A program made the translations under genes and the position numbers. Below, piece by piece: positions 28,021-37,596 of a stretch of DNA of 64,000 bases. How positions within the stretch are numbered: position 1 is the first letter of the stretch; each line of letters opens with the position of its first letter. The stretch is taken from contig NZ_CP054492.1 in assembly GCF_015265455.1 (NCBI RefSeq), forward strand, positions 1,798,001-1,862,000, written 5' to 3'. A model generated the notes under the pieces. That model was not told the DNA's origin and made no database searches. It saw only the letters and a list, made by a program, of their open reading frames with translations. Origin of the DNA: Candidatus Sulfurimonas baltica. Its GTDB lineage: Bacteria > Campylobacterota > Campylobacteria > Campylobacterales > Sulfurimonadaceae.

Positions 28021-29059
28021 TATATACACTATGCTTAAAACACTTCATTTTACTATCAAAAATGGGAAAAGTATATCAAGTGGCATGCAACTTCTTTCTA
28101 CTACTTCTAATACAAAAAAAGAAAAAAAAGTATTTAAAAAAATTTACACTGATATAAAAAATGGACATACCCTTTCTCAAGCATTATCTATACATAAGAT
28201 TTGTTCAGCTGATATAATTAATTTTATCAATATGGCTGAAAAAGGTACTGATTTTAAAGCTGCTTTAGAAAAAATTTTACACTATATTGAAGTTAAAGAT
28301 GAGTTTGAAAGAGAATCGAATGAAAAAACTACACTTCCAGTAATTTACTTTAGCATTGCAGCGCTCATTGTGCTTGGAGTAAAGTTTTTTGCTGTTCCGT
28401 ATCAAATGAAAGAAGTTGCAGGATATAATAAACTAGTAAGAGACTTGGTAGAAAATCACCTGCAACTTGCGCAAACAATGACAGATGTGCTGTTTATAAT
28501 ACTTGTAGTACTTGCTAGTTACTTTTTTATTCTATTAGGTTCTCTCTTTGGTCAATCAAAAAATATGCAAGCAATTTCTAAGCAGCTAGCTTTAATTCTT
28601 CCATTAACATCATCAATTGTTATGAAATTTGAAAAATTTATGCTTTTTAGTATGCTAGGAGAGATGCTTCAAAGTGGTATTTCTTTTCAAAAGTCAATGA
28701 GTACTGCCATTTCTACTACATCAGTTACAAAATTTAAAAAAGCAATAAAAAGTACCTTAGATAATATAAAATACAATGGTAAGTTAATCTTACACTCTCA
28801 TCTATATGATGATATAGAAAAAGGTCTTCTAACAGGTGTTGGATCTTCAAAACAAGTAGGTTCTGTGATGATAGAGATAAGTGATAGAGCTAGAACTGAT
28901 GCATTAAAATTAAGCACAAAGTTTTTTAGACTGATTACTATAATGTCAATTTTCATGATGGCATTTGCTGTATTTATAGAATACTACACAGTCGTGCTAA
29001 CACAAATTATTATACAAAAAGGTTTTATAGATGCTAGCAGAACAGGTATGTTCAGCTAA
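28010..29059 (+). CDS. ctsF: GspF/PilC family inner-membrane platform protein, CtsF-like
   Basis: 349-aa polytopic membrane protein with two GspF domains. The first (about 10-110) has the pattern KNGKSISSGMQLLS and GHTLSQALS; the second (about 210-310) has LLQ-S-G-I-S-like FSMLGEMLQSGISFQKSM. Three membrane segments lie near 112-130, 158-180 and 315-335. It overlaps ctsE by 11 bases, and its stop overlaps the next start (TAATG). Confidence 0.9.
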   Translation: MKINIYTMLKTLHFTIKNGKSISSGMQLLSTTSNTKKEKKVFKKIYTDIKNGHTLSQALSIHKICSADIINFINMAEKGTDFKAALEKILHYIEVKDEFERESNEKTTLPVIYFSIAALIVLGVKFFAVPYQMKEVAGYNKLVRDLVENHLQLAQTMTDVLFIILVVLASYFFILLGSLFGQSKNMQAISKQLALILPLTSSIVMKFEKFMLFSMLGEMLQSGISFQKSMSTAISTTSVTKFKKAIKSTLDNIKYNGKLILHSHLYDDIEKGLLTGVGSSKQVGSVMIEISDRARTDALKLSTKFFRLITIMSIFMMAFAVFIEYYTVVLTQIIIQKGFIDASRTGMFS

Positions 29060-29715
29060 TGCGCAAAGGATATTTTTTAGTCGAAGCAATGATTGCAATC
29101 ATTATAACTGGTATTGTTGCTGGTGCATTTACTATGATGAACTACTATACTAAAATCCAATCAGATTTGCTTAAACAACAAAATACTAAAACTCTACTAG
29201 AGGTAATCAGAAGCAGGTTAATTAATTTATCATCAGATCCAGATAGAGACTCATACTTTGAACTACTTAAAGAAGATGCAAACAATACGCTACCAGTAAG
29301 TGTAGGGATTGGAGTAGATGCTTGGGGCAAAGCAATTTATTATTCTACTATAGACCTTGGTGATACAAACCTGATTGATTCAACATATGCTAATACCAAT
29401 ACAAGTATATCACCAAATTCAAATATTGCAGGTAGGTTAATCAGTTATGGTCAAGATTCAACACTAGATACTAATGCTACGCATACTTCTTCGCAGGGAG
29501 ATGATATTATGCTTGAGATTGGTGTTGGTGAGATTAACCATTTCAAGCTTTATGGAAGCTCCGAAATAATTACTGAGACAAGAGGTTATAATAGTGCTAT
29601 AGTCTCTGCTACAGAGCCTACAACACCTATTAATGGTGCCCTTTGGTATGATACCAGCATCTCTAAATTAAAGATATATTCTCAGACTGATGCTAATTGG
29701 ACAAACTTAAACTAA
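29059..29715 (+). CDS. Pseudopilin with phage-tail-like WYDT C-terminal module
   Basis: 218-aa prepilin: leader MRKG, then YFLVEAMIAIIITGIVAG with Glu5 after the cleavage Gly. The globular part ends in a separate-looking module of about 40 residues (TEPTTPINGALWYDTSISK onward, ending DANWTNLN) that resembles the P-x-x-P-x-x-G-x-L-W-Y-D-T segment common in phage tail and surface proteins. This suggests an adhesive or ligand-binding tip. The likeness is from memory, not a search. The gene starts inside the ctsF stop. Confidence 0.78.
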   Translation: MRKGYFLVEAMIAIIITGIVAGAFTMMNYYTKIQSDLLKQQNTKTLLEVIRSRLINLSSDPDRDSYFELLKEDANNTLPVSVGIGVDAWGKAIYYSTIDLGDTNLIDSTYANTNTSISPNSNIAGRLISYGQDSTLDTNATHTSSQGDDIMLEIGVGEINHFKLYGSSEIITETRGYNSAIVSATEPTTPINGALWYDTSISKLKIYSQTDANWTNLN

Positions 29716-29729
29716 CAAAAAGGAAAATT

Positions 29730-30152
29730 ATGAACTTACTGAAAATATCACTAGTACTACCAGGACTTTTATTTATAGGCTGTAGCTCACCAAAAGATGC
29801 TGTATCTAATATGTATGATGCTCTTAAAGAAGGAGATATGGCAAAAGTATCTAGGAATGCAAATGACAATGCTAGTATTTTTTTCCTCTCTAGAGCTTTA
29901 GATACATGTAGTGTTGATAAAAAAAGTTATACTGATGATATAAAGCTAGCTAATGTCTGCTTAAAAGAAAAATACCAAGATTTAAAGTATAAAAACATTA
30001 AAATAGAAAAATTGACCGAAAAAAACACCTATGCAGATGTAGAAGTGACCAACAATAACAAAACAAGTAGCGTGACACTACTCGTACAAAATATAGATGG
30101 CAAATGGATGGTTTTAGGGTTTAAAGAACCGACTAAAACCTTTGACCCATAG
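29730..30152 (+). CDS. Small lipoprotein, DUF4878/NTF2-like
   Basis: 140-aa predicted lipoprotein with signal ending LLFIGCSSP; Cys is at about residue 18. The mature part starts DAVSNMYDALKEGDMAKVSR and ends DGKWMVLGFK, the pattern of DUF4878 lipoproteins of NTF2-like fold. ATG at 29730 has AAGGAAA upstream; an in-frame start at 29697 is inside the pseudopilin gene and spoils the signal. Last gene of the operon; it overlaps the bamA 3' end by 20 bases on the opposite strand. Confidence 0.72.
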   Translation: MNLLKISLVLPGLLFIGCSSPKDAVSNMYDALKEGDMAKVSRNANDNASIFFLSRALDTCSVDKKSYTDDIKLANVCLKEKYQDLKYKNIKIEKLTEKNTYADVEVTNNNKTSSVTLLVQNIDGKWMVLGFKEPTKTFDP

Positions 30153-32403
30153 TGAACTCAAACACTGCTGTTTTGTCACCCTCTTCTTGTCCTATTGGTT
30201 TTGAGAACATCAACTGAATCGGCCCGACAGGAGAGAACCACTCTAGACCAAAACCAAAACCACCGCGGGTAATATCATTTGATTTATACACTGAAGTGCC
30301 TGTACTGCTCTTTAGTTCATTACCTGAAGCACCTATATATCCATAGTCAAGATATGTAACTAGACGCATTTTAGCCTTTGGAACAAGAGGTAAACTAAGC
30401 TCCAAACTATTTGAAGCTGTCAACTCACCGCCGACTCTTCTTAAGTTATCAACTGCTGCATCATCCTCTGTTGTCGGAGATAGAGAGTATGATTCATACC
30501 CTCTTACACTTCCAATACCACCCATATAAAATCTCTCTGCCAGTGGTAAAAAGCCTGTCTCTTTAGCATAATAAACTCTAGCCTTATATCTTATTATGGC
30601 ATCGAAACCTAAATAGCTCTCCAGACCTTTAAAAATACCAAAATTTGTTCTGGCTTTAATAAAACTAGCATCTCCGCCAATTCCTGCATCTTCAAAACTT
30701 TGACTTAGTGTAAATCCACTTCTAGGGAGATAAAAATCATCTGTATTGTCAAATTTAACACTAGCCGTAACTGAACTTTTTGAGTAATCTTCAAAGAGCG
30801 TAGTATCAACTGTTGTATTCTGATCAAACGTGTAACTATTATCTGAAAATCCATAACCTAGGTAACCACTTATGTGCCTAGTAAATCTATGTCCTAATCC
30901 GGTACTTATACCATTTGAAGAGACAGAGTAATCATTATATTCAGTATCGTTTGTATATACCGAAAAGTTACCGCTAAAGTCACTATCATTTAATCTTGGA
31001 TTAGAAATGTTAAATGAATAGCTTGATGTAAGCTCTGAACGTTCAGCTTTTACACCTACATTTATACCAGAACCCCAAACATTTCTGTCATCAACTGATA
31101 CACTTACCAGAAGACCTCCATAGCTTCCATATCCACCACCTAGTTGAATATTTCCAGTAGGTGCCTCTTTAAGCTTTACCACAAGGTCCATAGTCTTGTT
31201 GTCAACTCTTCTCTCTTCAATAGTGTTACCATCAAAGAAACCAAGTCGCCCAAGTGCATTTCTTGAGTCTGTAAGGTCTGTAAGTGAGTACATGTCGTTA
31301 GGTCCCAAATACAACTCTCTTCTAACAATTCTATCAAGCGTCCTTGTGTTGCCTGATATTATTACATTTCTTATCATAACCCTCTCACCAGGCATAACTT
31401 TAAAAATTACTTCAACTGTTTGTTTCTCTTTATCTTTTTTCAAATCTGGGATAACCTGAACAAAAGCATAACTTAAGTCTGCTATAAGAGTTTTAATTTT
31501 TTGTGAATCATCACGAAATGTTTTAATATTAAAAGGCTTACCGATTTCTAGTTTTATCAACTCTTTTATAAGTTCATCATCAATAACATGTTTAGTCTGG
31601 TTGATTGTTATTGCACTAATTGTATACACTTCACCTTCGCTAATCTGATAACTCATATCAGCTGTGTAATTATCAAAATTAACTTTTACAAACGGCTCTT
31701 TTACATCAGCATCAAGATATCCATTTTGCATATACAAATCACGAATTCTAAGAGGATCATTTGCTAAATCCGGAAGTCTCATTTTTCCATCATTTTGCCC
31801 CCAGAACCAGCCCATAAACTCTCTCTCTTTATTTGCTAAAACTTCATTAAACTCATCACTCTCAAGACCAAAAACACCGCTGTAATCTAAATTTTCTATA
31901 GTAATCTCTTCACCTTCGTTCACTACAAAAATTATTTTAATACTTCCATTTTCAAGAATCTCTTTTTGAATCTCAACTACACTGTCTATTTTACCATCTT
32001 GACTTATTGCCTCAATAATTCTTTTTTTTGCCTCTTCGAGTTTTTGCTCATCATACAAAGAGCCTTTTTTTATCTTAATAACACTGTCATTAATTTCAGC
32101 ATCATTCTCTTTCCACCCTTTTAGCTCAATCTTGGAGATAAGGGCTTTCTCTTTAAAGTTGAATGTTAAATTTCCATTTTCCATTTCAACCCATACATCT
32201 TCAAAATACCCCTGATTATAGTAAGTTTTAATCGACTTATCAATCATCTCATCATCGATTGTATCACCAATTTCAAACTTCAGCATTCTTAGTGCGACTG
32301 GCTCTGATATATGAACCATGCCATTGTATTTAATAGATTCAATTGTGTATGCGAAAGAGTTTACGGCTAGTAGGGTTAGCAATGTTGCTAAAAATATTCT
32401 CAT
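30133..32403 (-). CDS. bamA: Outer membrane protein assembly factor BamA
   Basis: 756-aa Omp85 protein that inserts beta-barrel proteins into the outer membrane. A signal peptide (about 1-18) is followed by five POTRA domains (about 20-425), seen as repeated IESIKYNGMVHISE, GNTRTLDRIVRREL-like units. The barrel then shows GNIQLGGGYGSYGG, the lid-loop motif VRGYES, and GFGLEWFSPVGPI, ending in Phe (MGQRF) as needed for barrel insertion. It is divergent from tyrA, as in Campylobacter. Confidence 0.96.
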   Translation of the reverse strand: MRIFLATLLTLLAVNSFAYTIESIKYNGMVHISEPVALRMLKFEIGDTIDDEMIDKSIKTYYNQGYFEDVWVEMENGNLTFNFKEKALISKIELKGWKENDAEINDSVIKIKKGSLYDEQKLEEAKKRIIEAISQDGKIDSVVEIQKEILENGSIKIIFVVNEGEEITIENLDYSGVFGLESDEFNEVLANKEREFMGWFWGQNDGKMRLPDLANDPLRIRDLYMQNGYLDADVKEPFVKVNFDNYTADMSYQISEGEVYTISAITINQTKHVIDDELIKELIKLEIGKPFNIKTFRDDSQKIKTLIADLSYAFVQVIPDLKKDKEKQTVEVIFKVMPGERVMIRNVIISGNTRTLDRIVRRELYLGPNDMYSLTDLTDSRNALGRLGFFDGNTIEERRVDNKTMDLVVKLKEAPTGNIQLGGGYGSYGGLLVSVSVDDRNVWGSGINVGVKAERSELTSSYSFNISNPRLNDSDFSGNFSVYTNDTEYNDYSVSSNGISTGLGHRFTRHISGYLGYGFSDNSYTFDQNTTVDTTLFEDYSKSSVTASVKFDNTDDFYLPRSGFTLSQSFEDAGIGGDASFIKARTNFGIFKGLESYLGFDAIIRYKARVYYAKETGFLPLAERFYMGGIGSVRGYESYSLSPTTEDDAAVDNLRRVGGELTASNSLELSLPLVPKAKMRLVTYLDYGYIGASGNELKSSTGTSVYKSNDITRGGFGFGLEWFSPVGPIQLMFSKPIGQEEGDKTAVFEFTMGQRF

Positions 32404-32472
32404 TAAGGTTCCATAGTTATAAAATTAAGAAGGGATTTTACCTTTTATGAGGTTAATGTTAAGTAAACTTTG

Positions 32473-32478
32473 TATAAT
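32473..32478 (+). promoter_or_regulatory. -10 element of tyrA
   Basis: TATAAT preceded by TG, about 27 bases upstream of the tyrA ATG at 32505, in the 100-base gap between divergent bamA and tyrA. It fits the vegetative promoters of this phylum, which rely mainly on an extended -10. Confidence 0.5.
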
Positions 32479-32504
32479 TTGACAAATAAAAGAAAAGAAT
32501 TGAT

Positions 32505-33335
32505 ATGAATGTAGCAATAGTAGGGTTAGGGCTTATGGGTGGCTCACTTGCCCTTAGTTTAAAAAAATTAGATTTCATTAAAAGTATTGTCGGTAGCGAT
32601 CACAATCTACTCCACCAAAAAGATGCATTAGAACTCGGCTTGGTTGAAAAAATTGTAGAGTTTGATGATATAAAAAGTTACGATGTAATATTTCTTGCGA
32701 TTCCTGTTGATGGAGTAATCTCAGCATTGCAAAATCTCTGTGATGTCTCAAAAAACACAACTATCATAGACTTGGGAAGTACAAAAGCTAAAATTGTCTC
32801 CTCTATACCAGCTGAGATAAGAGAAAATTTTGTAGCAGCTCATCCAATGACCGGAACAGAGAACTTTGGACCACATGCAGCGATTGAAGGTCTTTATGAA
32901 AATCAGGTAGTAGTTTTATGTGACTTACAAAATAGTGGAGAAACACAGACTAAAGTTGCTAAAAAAATATTTAAAGAACTAAAAATGAAAAAATATTTTA
33001 TGGATGCAGAGGAACACGACAGACATGCAGCGTTTATATCGCATATGCCACATGCTATCTCTTACTCAATTGCCAATACGGTTATGAACCAAGAGAATAA
33101 GCACAATATTTTAGCCCTAGCTGCCGGTGGTTTTCGTTCTATGAGCCGTTTGGCAAAAAGTTCTGCAAACATGTGGGAAGATATTTTCAGACAAAATAAA
33201 TCAAACCTCATAGAGGCAATAGAACTTTTTGAAGATGAGCTAAAACTTCTTAAAAAAAATATAGAAGATGACAACTGGAGCGAGGTTCATAACAATATAA
33301 AAAGTGGAAACAGACTTCACGATATTTTAGATTAG
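32505..33335 (+). CDS. tyrA: Prephenate dehydrogenase TyrA
   Basis: 276-aa NAD-dependent dehydrogenase for tyrosine synthesis. The Rossmann motif VGLGLMGGSLALSL is at the N-terminus, HPMTGTENFGP near residue 112 carries the catalytic His, and the ISHMPHAISY block follows near residue 175. No fused chorismate mutase. It overlaps the convergent batD by 4 bases at its 3' end and is divergent from bamA. Confidence 0.95.
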   Translation: MNVAIVGLGLMGGSLALSLKKLDFIKSIVGSDHNLLHQKDALELGLVEKIVEFDDIKSYDVIFLAIPVDGVISALQNLCDVSKNTTIIDLGSTKAKIVSSIPAEIRENFVAAHPMTGTENFGPHAAIEGLYENQVVVLCDLQNSGETQTKVAKKIFKELKMKKYFMDAEEHDRHAAFISHMPHAISYSIANTVMNQENKHNILALAAGGFRSMSRLAKSSANMWEDIFRQNKSNLIEAIELFEDELKLLKKNIEDDNWSEVHNNIKSGNRLHDILD

Positions 33336-34750
33336 TCTATTTCATATCTCTTTAGAAGCCCTTTTAAAGCTTTTTTATCTAACTCTAGCTTCTGCCCTGA
33401 GTAGATGTTTTTCTCTAAGATGTCAACTATCTCTTTAACTTCTGTATCATCTTTATATGGAAGTAATTTCATCAAAAGAATTTTCGGCTCTTTTACGGAT
33501 AAGCTCTTCTTTTTTTTCAATAGTTTTAACGGCTTTAAAAGCATAATTAAAATTCCACATGTTAAGCCTGCTAAAAAAGTAACAAGCAGAGTAAATCTAT
33601 CATTTTGAGTATTTACATGTGACACATCATCAGAAAGAGGCTTCTCCTCTTTTTGTATATTTAACTCCTCTTTTAATTTTGCATTATTAACTTTTATGCT
33701 TATCTTATCTGTAGCAATGGTTTTTGTCTCTTTTGTCTTTGGATTAAAAAACTTTATACTAAATGATGGTATAACAAAGTCTCTCTCTGCTACAAAGGCA
33801 ATGTTCTGAGTTAGCAACTTCTCTTTAATAGATATTTTTTCATCAAAGACACTAACTCCATCTATGGAGGGCTTAAAGCTTTTTATATCCTCTAAATTGC
33901 CGGCTCCTAAAACCTTTATTGTAATATTTACAGCCTCATTTACATCTACAACTTTTTTATCAACCGCTGTTGATATAGTAAAGTCGCCAACTAAATTTAC
34001 TCCTGCTGGAAGCGGTTTAATATTTAACTCCAACTCATTTGAAAAATATGTTTTCCATTTTATTGATGGAGACCAAGCACCCCAAATATCAGTTTTGCCA
34101 CCTCTTGAAGCTATGCGCATCTGAGCTTTTGGAATATTTAACTTCCCTGCCCTTTGAGCAGCCATTGTGTAGGTAAGCTTTGTAATAGTATATTTACCCT
34201 CTTGATGCCTTAGCGGTTTAGATTCATTTTTTATCCAAAATCCACTTAACTCAGGTGGTAAAAATTCACTATCTACAGCGCCAGCGTCTGCTTTTTGTTT
34301 AAAGGTAAGAGTTAAATCAAATGTTTCACCGACAAACAACTCTTTTTTCTCACTGCTTAGCGTTAGCAAAAAGTCTGAATCTTTTGCGGCTGTTGCCGGT
34401 TTGACCTCTACACTGACTGAGTTGCTCAACTCTGTTTTAGAATTAATTTCAACCTTTACGGGTTCTATTGTACAACTCTTTAGTGGCAAAAATTTATAGC
34501 TTAGTATATAACTTTTTGTTACATCTCCGTTTATTATCTGTACACTTGTTTGAGAGCTTGTAGATATTACGTCTGTGTCGCATAATCTTTGAATAACAGG
34601 TCTTGCAATATTCTCGCCAGATACATTCAAAGAGTAGGTAACCATCTCTCCTAGTTCTACACTTTTTGAATCTACCCTTGCTGTAACCGCTGCATGTGTG
34701 ATATTTGCAGATATAAGTAATAAAAATAGTATTTTAAATATATTGTTCAT
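33332..34750 (-). CDS. batD: BatD-like protein, first Bat cluster
   Basis: 472-aa exported protein of the BatD (oxygen tolerance) family: signal peptide (about 1-20), tandem Ig-like beta domains (AAVTARVDSKSVELGEMVTYS, later KKELFVGETFDLTLTFKQKA), one membrane segment near 390-408, and a cytoplasmic tail. BatD is part of the MoxR-Bat operon, which affects envelope and stress fitness in several bacteria; its molecular role is unclear. It follows batB by 25 bases and ends against tyrA with a 4-base overlap. Confidence 0.85.
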   Translation of the reverse strand: MNNIFKILFLLLISANITHAAVTARVDSKSVELGEMVTYSLNVSGENIARPVIQRLCDTDVISTSSQTSVQIINGDVTKSYILSYKFLPLKSCTIEPVKVEINSKTELSNSVSVEVKPATAAKDSDFLLTLSSEKKELFVGETFDLTLTFKQKADAGAVDSEFLPPELSGFWIKNESKPLRHQEGKYTITKLTYTMAAQRAGKLNIPKAQMRIASRGGKTDIWGAWSPSIKWKTYFSNELELNIKPLPAGVNLVGDFTISTAVDKKVVDVNEAVNITIKVLGAGNLEDIKSFKPSIDGVSVFDEKISIKEKLLTQNIAFVAERDFVIPSFSIKFFNPKTKETKTIATDKISIKVNNAKLKEELNIQKEEKPLSDDVSHVNTQNDRFTLLVTFLAGLTCGILIMLLKPLKLLKKKKSLSVKEPKILLMKLLPYKDDTEVKEIVDILEKNIYSGQKLELDKKALKGLLKRYEID

Positions 34751-34774
34751 TGTTTCCTCTTTTATTTATTTTTT

Positions 34775-36667
34775 CTACCAAGGTTTCTCATCTGAGTCGC
34801 TGTTTTTTGGTTTTTCATTATTTAGCTGATATAAGTATGTATTACTGTCTGTATTGAGCTGTTGCATCCACTTCTGTTCCTCTGCTTCACTCATTTTCGA
34901 TGTGTCAAACTCTTGAGTTTTATCTTTAGAATTATCTTTTTCATCCTTGTTCAACTCTTTTAAATCATCTTTTTTCTTCTCTTTATTTTCTTTTTCTCTC
35001 TTCTCTTTCTCTTCTTTTTCTTTCTCTTCTTTGCTTTTCATATCATCTTTGTTTTTTTGCTTATCTTCTGAGTTTTCACTTTTTGAACTATCTTTTTCCT
35101 CTTTATTTTCATCTTTTTCATCTGACTCTTTTTTTTGTTTATCTTCAGACTCTTTTTTGTCGCCATCTTTTTTATCGTTCTCTTTTGACTCTTTATCTTT
35201 TTTATCTTGGTCTTTATCTTTATCTTTTTTGTCACTATCCTCTTTATTATCCTCTTTGGAATCTTGCTTTTGTTTTTCTATAAGCTTCTTAACTGCTTCT
35301 AGATTCTCTCTTGTGTTTTTGTCTTCACTCTCTTCTAAAGATTTTTCATAAGCCTCAACGGCTTTTTCAAGTGAGCCTTGTGAGGCTTCTTTAACATGAG
35401 CATTTCCTATGTTAGAAAAGTTTTTTGCTCTGCCCTCTGGAGTATCAAAAGTCGCTTTCTTATAAGATTCTAATGCCTCTTTGTATTTCTTTTGTTTATA
35501 GTAAGAGTTACCTGAATTATAATAACCCTCGCCACTTCCACTCTCTTTTGCATACTCTTCATAAAGTTTTGCGGAGTTCTCAAAATCACCTTTTTCATAA
35601 GCCTCTTTTGCCTTGTTCAGTTCCATAAAATCGAGCATTCCTGCTTCTACATGTAGATTTGAAAACAGCAGTATAAAAAGAACGAAAACTGACGGCAGAC
35701 TTGACTTTTGCCTCTTGCTTATTGAACTTGTTGCAATCAGTAAAATCATAAGTGCTATTGCCAGTGGATAGTAAAAAAGAGGTATAAATCTTTGAATCTC
35801 TTCACTCTTTAACTCTTTTTCATCACTAATATTTGTAATCTCTCTGAGCATTGTTTTTATATCATTTGATGATGTAGAACTCTCTATGTACACTCCGCCG
35901 GTCTTTGTAGCTAACTCTATAATATTTTCATTTAGTTTTGAGATGATTATATCTCCGTTGTGCTTTATAAAAGTTCCATCACTAAGCTTTATAGGAGCAC
36001 CTTTTTTCGTAGCAACACCCAAGATAAAAACAGTAACACCCTGCTCTTTTGCCAGCTCTATCTCCTGCGAGAAGTCACTTTTATCTCCACCGTCACTCAG
36101 TATTAACAGATACTTTTTCTTTTGCTCTTTTTGCGACTTACTTACAATATCAATCACAGATAAAAAGTCAGTCCCCTTTTCTGTTATAGAGGTAGTGTCT
36201 AGTTGGCGAAGCAAAAAAGAAACAGCGCTTGTATCAAAACTCAGAGGTGAGACAAGGTATGAGTTTTTAGCAAATGCCACTATTCCTATCCGCTCATTTG
36301 GCGCTTCGTCTAAAAGGGTTAGTGCTTTTTGTTTTGCAGACTCTAAACGGTTTGGATAGATATCTTCTGCCAGCATTGAGTCTGATATATCAAGTGCAAT
36401 CATAATATCTGCACTCTTTGCTTTAACTTCTACAGTACCCTCTTTTATAACAGGCTGTGCAAGTGCCAAAATCATAAACACTCCCATAAGTAAAAACAGA
36501 GTATTTCTTGCTTTTAAAGTAAGAGAGTTTGCACTTACACGCAATTTACTCATCACCTCTTCACTAAAGTACTCTGCTTGAGACTCCTTTTGGGTAAGGA
36601 GTAAAGCAAAAAGTATAAATAGCGGTGGCAACATGTAGTATAAAAACTCAGGGTGTAAAAAACTCAT
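34775..36667 (-). CDS. batB: BatB-BatC fusion: VWA domain, TPR repeats and charged tail
   Basis: 630-aa protein. Two membrane segments (about 8-25 and 55-75) lead to a periplasmic or cytoplasmic von Willebrand A domain with an intact MIDAS, DISDSM. Another membrane segment follows (near 300), then two or three TPR units (YEKGDFENSAKLYEEYAKES, YYNSGNSYYKQKKYKEALES). The last 170 residues are almost all Lys, Glu, Asp and Ser and look disordered, ending in a short conserved-looking WMQQLNTD... stretch. In many genomes BatB and BatC are separate; here they are one chain. It overlaps batA by 4 bases. Confidence 0.87.
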   Translation of the reverse strand: MSFLHPEFLYYMLPPLFILFALLLTQKESQAEYFSEEVMSKLRVSANSLTLKARNTLFLLMGVFMILALAQPVIKEGTVEVKAKSADIMIALDISDSMLAEDIYPNRLESAKQKALTLLDEAPNERIGIVAFAKNSYLVSPLSFDTSAVSFLLRQLDTTSITEKGTDFLSVIDIVSKSQKEQKKKYLLILSDGGDKSDFSQEIELAKEQGVTVFILGVATKKGAPIKLSDGTFIKHNGDIIISKLNENIIELATKTGGVYIESSTSSNDIKTMLREITNISDEKELKSEEIQRFIPLFYYPLAIALMILLIATSSISKRQKSSLPSVFVLFILLFSNLHVEAGMLDFMELNKAKEAYEKGDFENSAKLYEEYAKESGSGEGYYNSGNSYYKQKKYKEALESYKKATFDTPEGRAKNFSNIGNAHVKEASQGSLEKAVEAYEKSLEESEDKNTRENLEAVKKLIEKQKQDSKEDNKEDSDKKDKDKDQDKKDKESKENDKKDGDKKESEDKQKKESDEKDENKEEKDSSKSENSEDKQKNKDDMKSKEEKEKEEKEKREKENKEKKKDDLKELNKDEKDNSKDKTQEFDTSKMSEAEEQKWMQQLNTDSNTYLYQLNNEKPKNSDSDEKPW

Positions 36668-37596
36668 GCATATCCCCTTTTGTTTCTTATAAATATATAT
36701 AGCATTAAAGATATTAGTGAGATAAACAGCGGAAACATAAAATAGTAGTTTATATATGTAAAACTCTCGCTCTTAATCTCTGATTTTTCAAGCTCATCAA
36801 TCTTTTTATATACAGCTTTCAGCTCTGCGGCACTTGAAGCTCCAAATGCAACTCCACTAGTCTCCTTGGCAATTTTTAGTAAAACGTGTTGATTATACTC
36901 GTTAGAGTTGCCTATTCCTATTGGGTAAACTTTTACTCCCTCTTTTTTTGCCATCTCTATAGCAATATCCAGAGGAATTTTATCTATCTCTGGCGTACTG
37001 TACCCATCGGTAAGTAAAATTGCCACCTTGCTTTTAGACTTACTCATCTTTAAAAGGTTTACACCTTGAGCCAAAGAGGTATTTAGCGCTGTATATTTTC
37101 CTGCCATCCCTATGTAGAGTTGAGAGACTATTTTATTTAAAATGTTTTCATCATAAGTTAGCGGAGAAGCAATAAAAGAGTATGCTCCAAAAACTACAAG
37201 ACCGATATTGTCGCTTTTTCTCTGATTTATAAAGTCACTAACTATCTCTTTTACGGCATCAAATCTTGTAAGCATAGGGTTGTTTGTGTCAAACCCTCTG
37301 GCTTGCATTGATTGGGAAGCATCTAAAATCAGAGCTATCTCATACCCCTCTTTTGGCTCAAGTTCATAAGGCTCATCTTTCACAGGAGACATAAGAGCTA
37401 TAATCATCATCGTGATTCCAAGCCATTTAAGAAATAAAAGAGGTTTTGAAGCCGAAACGGAGTTCTTTAAAAAACTCCCTGTATGAGGAAAATATATAGA
37501 TGGTATCTTCATCTTACACACTCTGGCACAAACCATAAAAACCAAGAGTATTAAAATCAGATATGGGAACTCAAAATAAAGTCCGTCAAACATCAA
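36664..37596 (-). CDS. batA: BatA-like VWA membrane protein, first Bat cluster
   Basis: 310-aa protein with N-terminal membrane segments (about 10-25, 55-72), a VWA domain holding MIDAS DASQSM and the TDG loop (LLTDGYSTPE), and a C-terminal membrane segment near 285-305. It overlaps batB by 4 bases and the DUF4381-like gene by 11, indicating tight co-translation. VWA pairs such as BatA and BatB are thought to interact with MoxR-family ATPases. Confidence 0.88.
   Translation of the reverse strand: MMFDGLYFEFPYLILILLVFMVCARVCKMKIPSIYFPHTGSFLKNSVSASKPLLFLKWLGITMMIIALMSPVKDEPYELEPKEGYEIALILDASQSMQARGFDTNNPMLTRFDAVKEIVSDFINQRKSDNIGLVVFGAYSFIASPLTYDENILNKIVSQLYIGMAGKYTALNTSLAQGVNLLKMSKSKSKVAILLTDGYSTPEIDKIPLDIAIEMAKKEGVKVYPIGIGNSNEYNQHVLLKIAKETSGVAFGASSAAELKAVYKKIDELEKSEIKSESFTYINYYFMFPLFISLISLMLYIFIRNKRGYA

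Noticed and set aside
34947-35351. Plus-strand ORF rich in Ser and Phe opposite batB
   Set aside because: It is the antisense reading of the Lys/Glu-rich tail; no ribosome site and composition is a by-product.
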